Assembly (NCBI GenBank): GCA_947461125.1
Contig: CANHHX010000008.1
Coordinates: 1 to 53,872, forward strand
Origin: Bacteroidota bacterium
GTDB taxonomy: Bacteria; Bacteroidota; Bacteroidia; Chitinophagales; Chitinophagaceae
DNA: 53,872 bases
Reading direction: 5' to 3'
Shown: piece by piece, positions 37,359 through 46,800 of the stretch
Layout: every line of letters starts with the position of its first letter
Numbering within the stretch: the first letter of the stretch is position 1
Made by a program: the position numbers and the translations under genes
The notes under the pieces: generated by a model
Told to the model about the DNA's origin: nothing
The model's database searches: none
What the model saw: only the letters and a program-made list of their open reading frames with translations

Positions 37359-38120
37359 ATGAATTTTAATTTATCACAGATTCCAGTGCGAACCTCACAG
37401 CCTAGAAAGTCAGGTTTAACCATGATCATGGATAAGGGTTTAAGTATTAATGAAGTACACAATTTCATGAGTGTAGGTGGTCCACATTCTGATGTTATTA
37501 AATTGGGATTTGGAACTTCTTTTGTTACCCCAAACCTCAAGCAAAAAATTGAAGCGTATCATTCTTATAATATTCCACTCTATTTTGGCGGTACTTTATT
37601 TGAAGCCTTTTTAGTGCGTGGACAGCTGGATGATTATATAAGTGTTTGCAAAGATTACGGCATTACTTACATGGAAGTGAGTGATGGATCTATCAGTATT
37701 CCGCATACTGAAAAATGTGGGTTAATTGAAAAGTTAGCTAAGCACTTTACTATTTTAAGTGAAGTAGGTAGTAAAGATGCTGCTCATATTATCCCACCTT
37801 ACAAATGGATCGAACTCATGCGAGCAGAGCTTGAAGCGGGTGCTACTTATGTTATAGCAGAAGCACGTGAGGCCGGTAATGTTGGTATATATAGAGGGAG
37901 TGGCGAAGTGCGCGAAGGTTTAGTACAAGAAATTCTAACACAAATTCCTGAGGAAAAAATAATCTGGGAAGCGCCTCAAAAAGCACAGCAATTGTATTTC
38001 CTTGAATTAATCGGTTGCAATGTCAATCTCGGTAATATTCCACCTCATGAAATCATTGCCTTAGAAGCTATGCGCATTGGACTTAGAGGAGACACTTTCG
38101 AATTATACTTAAATAAGTAA
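37359..38120 (+). CDS. Phosphosulfolactate synthase family protein (ComA-like)
   Basis: 253 residues, a TIM barrel of the ComA family, which adds sulfite to phosphoenolpyruvate to form (R)-2-phospho-3-sulfolactate. Typical segments are SGLTMIMDKGLS near the N-terminus, VIKLGFGTS, GGTLFEAFL, YMEVSDGSI, EVGSKDA and YVIAEAREAGNVGI. ComA was described in methanogen coenzyme M synthesis; bacterial members are tied to sulfolactate. In Bacteroidota a link to sulfonate lipids is conceivable. The next gene, aroE, starts seven bases downstream. No comB, comC or comDE gene is present here. Confidence 0.88.
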   Translation: MNFNLSQIPVRTSQPRKSGLTMIMDKGLSINEVHNFMSVGGPHSDVIKLGFGTSFVTPNLKQKIEAYHSYNIPLYFGGTLFEAFLVRGQLDDYISVCKDYGITYMEVSDGSISIPHTEKCGLIEKLAKHFTILSEVGSKDAAHIIPPYKWIELMRAELEAGATYVIAEAREAGNVGIYRGSGEVREGLVQEILTQIPEEKIIWEAPQKAQQLYFLELIGCNVNLGNIPPHEIIALEAMRIGLRGDTFELYLNK

Positions 38121-38127
38121 TCGAGTT

Positions 38128-38859
38128 ATGAAACGTTATGGACTCATTGGTTTTCCTTTAACGCATTCATTGTCTCAGCAATATTTCAACAATAAGTTTC
38201 AGGAAGAAGGGATTGAAGATTGTATTTACGAAAGATTTTCAATTGCTTCTATCGCTGAATTACATGACATCTTAAAAACCCATTCTGATTTGTGTGGGTT
38301 TAACATTACCATTCCGTATAAAAAAGAAGTACTAGCTTTTTTAACAGAGCGTTCCAAAGCAGTGGAGGAAGTAGGAGCTTGCAATTGCGTAAAAATGGAT
38401 AATGGTAAGCTCATTGGATACAATACTGATGTTATTGGATTTGAAAATTCCTTACTACCTTATTTAAAGCCCACCCATAACCGAGCTTTGGTGCTAGGAA
38501 CAGGGGGCGCTGCACTTGCCATTGTGTATGTGCTGCAAAAACTTGGGATTGAATTTAAGTATGTTTCGCGCAATGCGAGTAGTGATCGGTTTGCGTATGA
38601 TCAATTAACTGCCTCTATTATGGCAGCGCACACGCTCATCATCAATACCACACCGCTTGGCATGTTTCCGAGTATTGAAGCTTGTCCGGATATCCCTTAT
38701 GCATTATTAACCCCTGCGCATCATTTGTTTGATTTAACCTACAACCCAGCTGAGTCCACATTTTTAGCCAAAGGGAAGGCAATGGGAGCTACTATTCAAA
38801 ATGGTCAACAAATGTTTGTTGAACAGGCCGAACAATCCTGGCGTATTTGGAATAGCTAA
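38128..38859 (+). CDS. aroE: Shikimate dehydrogenase
   Basis: 243 residues, slightly shorter than the common 270. It reduces 3-dehydroshikimate with NADPH in aromatic amino acid synthesis. The substrate-binding GFPLTHSLSQQYFN is near the N-terminus, the catalytic Lys is in NITIPYKKEV, GYNTDVIGF provides the catalytic Asp, and the NADP loop is LGTGGAALAI. It lies seven bases after the phosphosulfolactate synthase gene and ends two bases from the convergent GH3 gene. Confidence 0.94.
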   Translation: MKRYGLIGFPLTHSLSQQYFNNKFQEEGIEDCIYERFSIASIAELHDILKTHSDLCGFNITIPYKKEVLAFLTERSKAVEEVGACNCVKMDNGKLIGYNTDVIGFENSLLPYLKPTHNRALVLGTGGAALAIVYVLQKLGIEFKYVSRNASSDRFAYDQLTASIMAAHTLIINTTPLGMFPSIEACPDIPYALLTPAHHLFDLTYNPAESTFLAKGKAMGATIQNGQQMFVEQAEQSWRIWNS

Positions 38860-38861
38860 TA

Positions 38862-41564
38862 CTATTGTAGCGTTACTGTTTTTTTAAGTCTTATATCTCT
38901 CGACGAGCTTCCAATCATAATGATAAAATCGCCGGGTTCAATTACCGTTTGCATTTTTTCGTTTAGCATTTCAAAGTCTTCTGGCATAAGTGTAAGCGTT
39001 ACTGTTTTTGATGCGCCTGGTTGTAAGTGAATTCTTTCAAATCCTTTTAATGCTTGAACAGGTCTTGCCACCGAAGCGATATGATCTCTTAGATATAATT
39101 GTGCAACTTCATCACCTGCAACTTTACCAGTATTTGTAACAACGAAGGAAACATTTATTGCATCCCCTTTTTTTGCTATGGGCTTTTCAATTGTCAAATT
39201 GCTGTATTCAAACGTGGTATAACTAAGTCCATATCCAAAAGGAAATAAAGGAAGACCAGTAAGGTTTTCATAATCATCACCACGGCCTGTTGGTTTGTGA
39301 TTGTAAACCAGTGGGAGTTGTGCTTCACTTACAGGAAATGTGATGGGTAGTTTAGCGCCTGGATTGTATTCGCCTGAAAGTATGGCTGCCACTGCATGTC
39401 CGCCTTCCTCACCTGGGTACCAAACTTCTACAATACTACTTACTTTATCTATCCAATTGCCCATGGTTACGGCGCTTCCGCCAACAATCACAACAATGGT
39501 TGGTGTTCCCGTAGCTGCTACTCTTTGAATGAGTTGTTCTTGTTCGCCAGGTAATTGCAAAGAAGCCCTATCTCTAAATTCACCTTCCTCAAGTCCTACT
39601 ACAACCACTGCTACTTTCGATTTTTGTGCAATAGAAACAGCTTCATTTATTTTTTCTTCAATTGTATTTTCTACATCAACATTCCAAATTAATTTGATGG
39701 TTGAATTGCCATTTGGCTCCTTAAATTCAACTCGAATGGGATAACTATTTCCTGCTGTAAAATTATAATCAACGAGGCTAGTATGAAAGCTTTGCTTATC
39801 CCAGTTGTTGATGATGAGTTGATTGTTGATGTATAATTTAAAGCCGTCGTTTCCAGATAAACCAATTTTGTAAGTGCCTGTTTTAGGTGCTTTGATAATG
39901 CCGGTCCATTTTGCACAAAAAAATTCTGGTGTGATAGATGGATCGGGTGTAGAGATGGTCCAATGAAAATTAATGGTTTTATCAATTCTTTGTAGGGTAG
40001 GATTGTTCCCAAATTCTATGCCATTAAAATAGTGAGCAGTAAGTCCTTCATGTGGTTGGTTGTTATGCGTGGTCCATAAATATTTACTTGGTATGATGTC
40101 CCAGTTTTTACTACTTCGACCCGGCCCGGAGGCAGTCATAATTTTATTGGTGCCAAATTTTAATTGCATGCCATCTAGTATGCTTACTTTTTTGGTACCC
40201 GGTCCACTATAACCGCCAAGTCTCGCTTCTGTGGCGTCGGTGCCAATGAGGGCAATACTTTCAGTAGCCTTTGAAAGGGGTAATACTCCATTTTTGTTTT
40301 GTAATAAAACAATCGATTCTAGTGCAGCTTGGTGTGCAATTTTTTTATGTGCTGCTTCATAATTTGCAGATTCAGTTGCTTTAATATCAAGGTAAGGGGT
40401 TTCAAATAAACCTAGTTCAAACTTTGCCCTTAAAACCCTGCTTACTGCATCGTCTAATCTTTCTTGATTGATTTGACCATTCAAAAAAGGAGGAATAAAT
40501 AATTTATAATGTTCTTGTGCTGTTTGAAATATAACATCAAGTCCATTGTTTACAGCGTTTTTGCCCGCATCTGGATAATCTTTTGCTGTATAGTGTAAGA
40601 CATTGGCGCCGCCCACGGCGCCAGCATCTGATATCACAAACCCATTAAAGCCCCACTGCTTTTTTAGTAGATCATTTAATAAATAATCATTGGCAGTTGC
40701 GGGGCTCCCATTTACAGAATTGTAAGAGGTCATGATAGATCTTGCACCCGCTTTTTGTACCGCATCTTTAAAAGGAGGATAGTGGATTTCAGTTAAGTAT
40801 CTTTCGTTCATGTCAATAGGGTAGCTATCTCTTCCACCATCACCCACATTGGCAACAAAATGTTTTGGGGTAGCGATGATATTTTCGTCTTCTAGTGTTT
40901 TCATGTAAGCCACGCCCATTTTGCTACTTAAGAATGGGTCTTCTCCATAGGTTTCTTCGGTACGGCCCCATCTAACATCTGTTGCAATATTAATAACCGG
41001 AGAAAGTATTTGTCGGATGCCTCTAATTTTTGATTCCTTTGCAATGGCGCCAGCAACAGCTTCCATGGTGCTTGTTTTAAAGGTAGCGGCGAGTCCAATG
41101 CTTTGCGGAAATATCGTAGAACCCTGTCTTACCAATCCATGTAGTGCTTCGTCAAATGGAAGCATGGGAATGCCAAGTCTGGTGCTGTCTATAAAAAACC
41201 GCTGAATCGTGTTCACTTTTTTGGCAAGGCTTACAGCTGTTTCTGTTGCATTGTATTGAAGCATTTGTTGTGCACCTTCTGTGCCCGCAGATGCGGCACT
41301 TACTTGAAATCCAAAAAGGCCATCTTTGTATTTATGACCTTCTCCTGGTTTGATATCGCCAGGAATCATAAATAGTTGCCAAAATTTTTCGGTGGGAGTC
41401 ATTCTGTCCAGTAAATCTTTGACCCTTTCGTTGATAGGTGCTCTACTGTTTTTATACAGCGGAATTGTTTGTGCAAATGCTCCGTTTGAGGCAACAATTT
41501 GTACTAAAAAAACAATTAGAAAACGAAATGCGTTTTTACGGATAATCCTATTTTTTGTGTTCAT
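38862..41564 (-). CDS. Secreted GH3 beta-glucosidase with PA14 insertion
   Basis: 900 residues. The signal sequence is residues 1-31, ending in ASNGAFAQ. The GH3 TIM-barrel domain has GRTEETYGEDP at 200-210 and the nucleophile Asp313 in GFVISDAG. The second alpha/beta domain is interrupted by a PA14 module (about 510-645, with YFNGIEFGN, CAKWTGIIKAPKTGTYKIGL and GFKLYINNQLIINNW), which often binds sugar. A fibronectin-III-like C-terminal domain ends with GDEVAQLYLRD and IMIGSSSRDI. It probably removes terminal beta-linked glucose or xylose in the periplasm or outside the cell. It is convergent with aroE. Confidence 0.94.
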   Translation of the reverse strand: MNTKNRIIRKNAFRFLIVFLVQIVASNGAFAQTIPLYKNSRAPINERVKDLLDRMTPTEKFWQLFMIPGDIKPGEGHKYKDGLFGFQVSAASAGTEGAQQMLQYNATETAVSLAKKVNTIQRFFIDSTRLGIPMLPFDEALHGLVRQGSTIFPQSIGLAATFKTSTMEAVAGAIAKESKIRGIRQILSPVINIATDVRWGRTEETYGEDPFLSSKMGVAYMKTLEDENIIATPKHFVANVGDGGRDSYPIDMNERYLTEIHYPPFKDAVQKAGARSIMTSYNSVNGSPATANDYLLNDLLKKQWGFNGFVISDAGAVGGANVLHYTAKDYPDAGKNAVNNGLDVIFQTAQEHYKLFIPPFLNGQINQERLDDAVSRVLRAKFELGLFETPYLDIKATESANYEAAHKKIAHQAALESIVLLQNKNGVLPLSKATESIALIGTDATEARLGGYSGPGTKKVSILDGMQLKFGTNKIMTASGPGRSSKNWDIIPSKYLWTTHNNQPHEGLTAHYFNGIEFGNNPTLQRIDKTINFHWTISTPDPSITPEFFCAKWTGIIKAPKTGTYKIGLSGNDGFKLYINNQLIINNWDKQSFHTSLVDYNFTAGNSYPIRVEFKEPNGNSTIKLIWNVDVENTIEEKINEAVSIAQKSKVAVVVVGLEEGEFRDRASLQLPGEQEQLIQRVAATGTPTIVVIVGGSAVTMGNWIDKVSSIVEVWYPGEEGGHAVAAILSGEYNPGAKLPITFPVSEAQLPLVYNHKPTGRGDDYENLTGLPLFPFGYGLSYTTFEYSNLTIEKPIAKKGDAINVSFVVTNTGKVAGDEVAQLYLRDHIASVARPVQALKGFERIHLQPGASKTVTLTLMPEDFEMLNEKMQTVIEPGDFIIMIGSSSRDIRLKKTVTLQ

Positions 41565-41566
41565 AT

Positions 41567-42148
41567 CTAGGCTTGGTATGCGTTTAAAAAATCTATAAGT
41601 TGTTGTACAGCTTTTTTTCTGTGGCTAAATTTATTTTTTTCTGCAATATCCATATTTGCAAAAGTGGTGTTACTTCCATCCGGAATAAATATGGGGTCGT
41701 ATCCAAATCCTTTGGTGCCATCTTGTGTGGTTGTTATCTGACCTTTACAAATCCCTTCAAATTGATATTCTTTTCCCTTGATAATGAGTGATACGATGGT
41801 TCTAAATTGAGCGGCTCTTGAAGGGTTGTCTTTAAGTTCTGCTAACAACTTATCTATATTGTCTTGCATGTTCCGTCCTTCTCCTGCATACCTCGCCGAC
41901 TTGACACCGGGTGCGCCGCTCAGTGAAGCTACTTCTAGTCCTGTATCTTCGCTAAACACAGCTTCGTTTGTAAGCTTATAAATGGTAGAAGATTTTTCTG
42001 TGGCATTTGCTTCTAGTGTATCATGTGGTTCTGGAATGTCAATATCAATACCCACTTCTTGTAAGGTAAAAATCTGAAATTTTTGATGGCTAAGGTGCTT
42101 AATTTCCTCTACCTTATTTTTATTATTGGTTGCAAAAATAATTTTCAT
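41567..42148 (-). CDS. rdgB: Non-canonical purine NTP pyrophosphatase (RdgB/HAM1)
   Basis: 193 residues from ATG 42148 (TTG 42151 is less likely). It hydrolyses dITP, ITP and XTP to monophosphates to keep them out of nucleic acids. The N-terminal IIFATNNKNKVEEI, the SEDTGLEVASLSGAPGVKSARYAG block and GFGYDPIFIP are family signatures. It sits directly after the hypothetical gene at 42152 and directly before the GH3 gene. Confidence 0.95.
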   Translation of the reverse strand: MKIIFATNNKNKVEEIKHLSHQKFQIFTLQEVGIDIDIPEPHDTLEANATEKSSTIYKLTNEAVFSEDTGLEVASLSGAPGVKSARYAGEGRNMQDNIDKLLAELKDNPSRAAQFRTIVSLIIKGKEYQFEGICKGQITTTQDGTKGFGYDPIFIPDGSNTTFANMDIAEKNKFSHRKKAVQQLIDFLNAYQA

Positions 42149-42151
42149 CAA

Positions 42152-42718
42152 TTACTGAATATTAAATGTTTTTTTAAGTGCATTCCAAAGTTTTCCCTTT
42201 TCTAATTTTGCGGCCTCATTTTTGACAAGCATAGTTTGTAATGGCGCAGAAAATAAAAGGGTACAATTGTCATATTGCTGCACTTGATACTGCGGTACTT
42301 CAAAAGGAAGTGCAATGCTTGCTGCATTAATATCAAATAAAATGATAGTCAAAGGTTGTAATTCAGTTTTTATTTGTGCGTAGTTGAAATTTTGAGTAGC
42401 CATATTTACAATGGCAACATCGCCCATATTTAGTTTGCACGCGGCGAGTATGGCCGTTAAAAATTGTAAGGATTCGTCTGCAACATGAACGGCTGAACTG
42501 TCTTTTAATAAAAGGGTTATCTTTTTTTGATTGTCCCCTAAATAGCTAATGGGTTTTATTGGCTGCATCTCACCGGGAGCAGGTGCCACAGGCGTACTCT
42601 TTTTAGTTTCAGTGTTTGTAGGGCGTTTGCTGCTCTGCTTGGCATCAATTAAAACAAGGTCATCTTTATATAAAGAGGCTATAACAAAGGGTGGAAGCAA
42701 ATTATTTTCAGAATTCAT
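42152..42718 (-). CDS. Hypothetical protein, possible psi-subunit (HolD)-like fold
   Basis: 188 residues, no signal peptide or membrane segment. A Pro/Lys-rich linker near residues 30-55 separates a short N-terminus from a compact alpha/beta region (about 58-188). The latter has KITLLLKDSSAVHVADESLQ, a core strand QPLTIILFDIN and a C-terminal KLEKGKLWNALKKTF helix. The order of strands and the final L...A..LW..L helix recall the psi subunit HolD of DNA polymerase III, but identity is too weak for a claim. It is adjacent to rdgB on the same strand. Confidence 0.7.
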   Translation of the reverse strand: MNSENNLLPPFVIASLYKDDLVLIDAKQSSKRPTNTETKKSTPVAPAPGEMQPIKPISYLGDNQKKITLLLKDSSAVHVADESLQFLTAILAACKLNMGDVAIVNMATQNFNYAQIKTELQPLTIILFDINAASIALPFEVPQYQVQQYDNCTLLFSAPLQTMLVKNEAAKLEKGKLWNALKKTFNIQ

Positions 42719-42740
42719 AGCAGATTTACAATATTAACGA

Positions 42741-42770
42741 TTGTTAGTTTTCATTTTTGTTGTTTCTTTG
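42741..42770 (+). promoter_or_regulatory. Candidate promoter of ilvE
   Basis: TTG at 42741-42743 is followed after 19 bases by TTTCTTTG (42763-42770), one mismatch from TANNTTTG, 16 bases before the ilvE ATG. Confidence 0.4.
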
Positions 42771-42786
42771 CACCAAATATAAAACT

Positions 42787-43851
42787 ATGGGAGCAGCACT
42801 CGACGTAAAGATTGAAAAAGTTCAGCACAGTAGGTTAGCAAATACCACGCTAGAAAATATCCCTTTTGGTCGTGTTTTTACGGACCATATGTTAGAAGCT
42901 GACTATATTGATGGTGCTTGGACAAATGTAGTGATTAGACCTTACCAGCCACTGCAATTAGACCCTTCTTTGGCTGCGCTTCATTATGGGCAATCCATTT
43001 TTGAAGGTGTTAAAGCCTATAAAAGTAATGCGGGCGAGGTACATATTTTTAGACCGCAAGATAATTTTAGAAGATTCAATATTTCTGCTGCTCGTATGTG
43101 CATGCCTGAAATTTCTGAAGCGATATTTATGGAGGGTATGCGCCTTCTCATTGATATGGATAGAGACTGGGTTCCTGCATTGGCGGATCACTCTTTATAC
43201 ATCAGACCCTTTATGTTTGCGACCGATCCAGTTATTGGGGTAAAACCTTCTGATCATTATAAATTCATGATTTTGTTAAGTCCTACTGGACCTTACTACA
43301 GTACACCTATGAAAATCTATGTAGAAGAAACCTACACGAGAGCAGCTCCGGGTGGCGTTGGTTTTGCAAAAAATGCAGGTAATTATGCAGCTAGTATGAT
43401 GGCTACGCAAAAAGCAAAAGAAGCTGGTTACGACCAAGTATTGTGGACCGATGCTTTTGAGCATAAGTACTTGCAAGAAGTAGGTACTATGAATGTATTT
43501 TTTGTTGTTGGTAATAAAGTAATTACGCCTGCGCTAACAGAAGGAACTATTTTGGAAGGGGTAACAAGAGACAGTGCTATCACGGTTTTAAAAGAGATGG
43601 GGATGGAAGTGCAAGAGACAAAAATTACCATTGATGAATTAATCGCTTCTCAAAAACAAGGCCAATTACATGAAGTGTTTGGCACAGGTACTGCTGCTAC
43701 CATATCAAAAATTAAAGAACTACGCTATAAAGATTATAGCATGCATTTTGATACAGATAAGGCCGGTGTTGCCAAAGAATTGAAAGACAGACTTACTGCT
43801 ATCAGGTATGCGACTGCTCCGGATACGCACCACTGGCTATTTAAAGTTTAA
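42787..43851 (+). CDS. ilvE: Branched-chain amino acid aminotransferase
   Basis: 354 residues from ATG 42787, which follows the promoter-like boxes; an in-frame start at 42757 lies inside them. It is a fold type IV PLP enzyme of the last step of Val, Leu and Ile synthesis or the first step of their breakdown. LHYGQSIFEGVKAY and the PLP Lys195 in GFAKNAGNYAAS are visible, as are EVGTMNVFFV and GTAATISKI near the C-terminus. The 354-residue length matches eukaryote-like BCATs. The end overlaps the T9SS gene by 11 bases, tail to tail. Confidence 0.95.
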   Translation: MGAALDVKIEKVQHSRLANTTLENIPFGRVFTDHMLEADYIDGAWTNVVIRPYQPLQLDPSLAALHYGQSIFEGVKAYKSNAGEVHIFRPQDNFRRFNISAARMCMPEISEAIFMEGMRLLIDMDRDWVPALADHSLYIRPFMFATDPVIGVKPSDHYKFMILLSPTGPYYSTPMKIYVEETYTRAAPGGVGFAKNAGNYAASMMATQKAKEAGYDQVLWTDAFEHKYLQEVGTMNVFFVVGNKVITPALTEGTILEGVTRDSAITVLKEMGMEVQETKITIDELIASQKQGQLHEVFGTGTAATISKIKELRYKDYSMHFDTDKAGVAKELKDRLTAIRYATAPDTHHWLFKV

Positions 43852-46800
43852 TGAACTGTTTTAGTAAATAGTTTTTTCCTGCTTTAATTACGGCAACATA
43901 AGCGCCAGCTTTTAAGTAGGGCACTTCTATGCTTGCAAAACCGCTTTTACTTGCTGCAAATATTTTGTTTTGTAGTAGTGTTCCATCAATGCTATGTATA
44001 GCTATTTGGTAGGCAAGTGTTTCTCTAAATGAATAATGAACGCCTAATTGATTTTGTACCGGATTGGGTGTAACAGTTGCAATTATTGGGTCTTCTTGCC
44101 TTGGTGGTGGTGGTGGTCCAGTAATTTCAAAGCGCTTTTCTCCTGCTGTGGTGCTGTCTGTACCAATCTCAAATGCATAGCTACTATCCTGAATTATTTT
44201 TTGATATTTGTTGAGCAATTTATCATGGAGATAAGCGGCCATATCATTCGCAATTACAAAAGCAGTACATACCAATTTGTATGTTCCAGGTTTGTTGGAT
44301 TCAATACCTAGTGGAATAAAAAGATTATTGGTAAAGGGTCTTGCATCTATACAAAGCGGGATGCTATCTCTCGAAATGGAATAAAGCGATATTTTATTTT
44401 CGTTTATTTTTTCTGCGTCCCATTTTTCAAACCGGCTATTTGCGCTGTCAATCCCCAAAATTTCAAGTCTATCCAAAAGGGTGTTTTCTTGCATGAGTGC
44501 AAGGCTTATATGTGCGTATTCATTTTTGTAGCGAATGGTGTCGGGGGGTTCATAAAGATGGACCTTACTCCGTTCTTCATAAAATAAATACCCGGTAGTG
44601 CCTGCTGTATTTTTAATGATATAGCCCTCTAGTTTTTGAACAATCTTTGGATGTCTAAATGGGCTAGCGGTATAATTACCTGTTGCGCCAAGGCCTGCAT
44701 CCCAGTACCAGTAATACTTTCCAATGCTACTACTACTCGTTATTTTTCCCATATCAATGGCAGCAGGGTATGGGTTGCCCGTTAAATAATAGCGTGTGAT
44801 GGAGTCGGAAGGAAAGTTCATTTCTAGGGGTCCATGTTGTGGTATTCCATGTACCCAAACATTCACCCATGAATCGTGTTTTTTTGTTTCTATAAAAGGC
44901 GTTTCAGTTTGATAGGTTGTATTACCCGGGTACAACCAAATTTTTATTGCGCTGTTTTGTTTTAGGTAACTGCTGTCCATTTTTGTGAAGGGTTGAAATA
45001 ATAATTTTGTTTTGTTGTTGGAGACGGTATCTAAATAGTATACAGAAGGGTGCTCATGTATAGCACTATCAAACCCACTGCTGGCGGTACTCTTGCCCGT
45101 TATTCGAATACTATTTCTAAAGCCTAGTAGGCTTGGCGCATTCATAAATGGGAAGGATAATAATTTTGTTTGACCTTCTAGCAAATGATACATTTTATGT
45201 ACGGTTGCCGGTCCTATTATTTTTGTATGATTACCCGAGGGATTTATTTGTGCAGCGTGTAACAGTGTTAGATGCTTGGTTTGCAGGCTACCATTGAATA
45301 GGGTAAGGCTATGTTCAATCATGAGCGAGTCTAAAAATTGTACTTTATTTTTTGTATCAATGTGTAAGCTAGAAATACGTTTATTTTTAAAAACGTTTGA
45401 ACGAATGATGGCGCTATCTTTATCGATGTAGATACTTCCATGTGAAGCATCGAAGGTTCCTGCGCCTAATAGTGCGTTGGGCCAATAAAACCCGCCGTTT
45501 ACAACAATATGCGCGGTTGAATCTAGCGTTATGGTTTTGGCCGTATTGATTTGATTTGCAAATGCATTACCAATCATAATTTGACTTCCTTGTTGCACCA
45601 AAACATGCGTGCTGCTATCCGGAACGATGCCGCCACACCAATTGCTGCCTAATTGCCACAGCGCATTATGCGCGCCTATCCATAAACCATTGCTTTTTAC
45701 TTCAACCCGAATCAATTGGCTGGTATCGGTACATGAAAAACGGGTGGCAATTCTTTTAAATGAGGTACTGCTTTGCAAGGTGCCAGATTGATAATTGTTC
45801 GCATTGCCAATGCCAGTAGCCATTCTAAACAATCCTGCAGTATCTTCTTTGTAAATCCATTGATAGCTTGTGTTTACTAAGTTGCTACCAATAAACAATG
45901 TGGGTGAAAAACCTTTGCAAATAATTTGATTTTCCAGAATTGTATTGTTTACAATTGCGCTATCTAATTGAATTCGTATTGTTTTAAAACTGCTATTGAT
46001 CCCGTCCGAAATTTCTATAATAGCACTATCCATTCCTGCATATGCATGGCTTGGAATAAACAGTAGCGTTTTTGGAAAGGAGCTATCGCCTACCGTTTTC
46101 TTCGAAAACGGTAGGCCCAAAATTTCCCCCTGCGTAGGAGCCAACTTTACTTTCCAAAATATGGTTTCGCTACTATCTGTTTGAACCACCCCTAATGCGG
46201 CAGAAGCGATGGCCACCGGGCGTTTGCAGCTATTCAGGTGCAGTGTGCTAGTGTCTATACATGCCGGTGCCATAGCGTCAATTTTAACTTGTAAGAAACG
46301 GGTGTTACTTGATATGATTCCGTTACAATAATTGAGTGCGGCGTCTCTGATGGCGGCCGTGTCACTATTGATTCTAGGATGTATAATCAATCCATTTTTT
46401 GCATAATCTCCATTTGAAATGATGTACGAAAAATGCCATTCGTTGGTACCCGAGCCTTTGGTGTATACCATGTTTTTTGCACTGTCCGAAACAGTTACAA
46501 CTAGGTATGGAAGAAAAGAGCGACTGTTTAAAAAACAAGGTTCCGAAAAAATAATTTTTGCCGTAATCGTGTCTCCGGCAGTATATGTTTTTGCTGGTGG
46601 CGGTATCAGCGCAATCACAGTGGGGGCCGTGTTATCAGGCATCGTTAGCGCTTTACAAATCAATTGTTGAAGCGCCATGCCATCATCATTTCCTACTTCG
46701 TCTTTGTCTTGCCATTTTAAAATAAGCTGCTCGCCTGGCCGCCAATTTAAATTTAAAAGGGTGTCTTTTTTTTGTTGCTGATTCGTGGTTAAAAGTCCGT

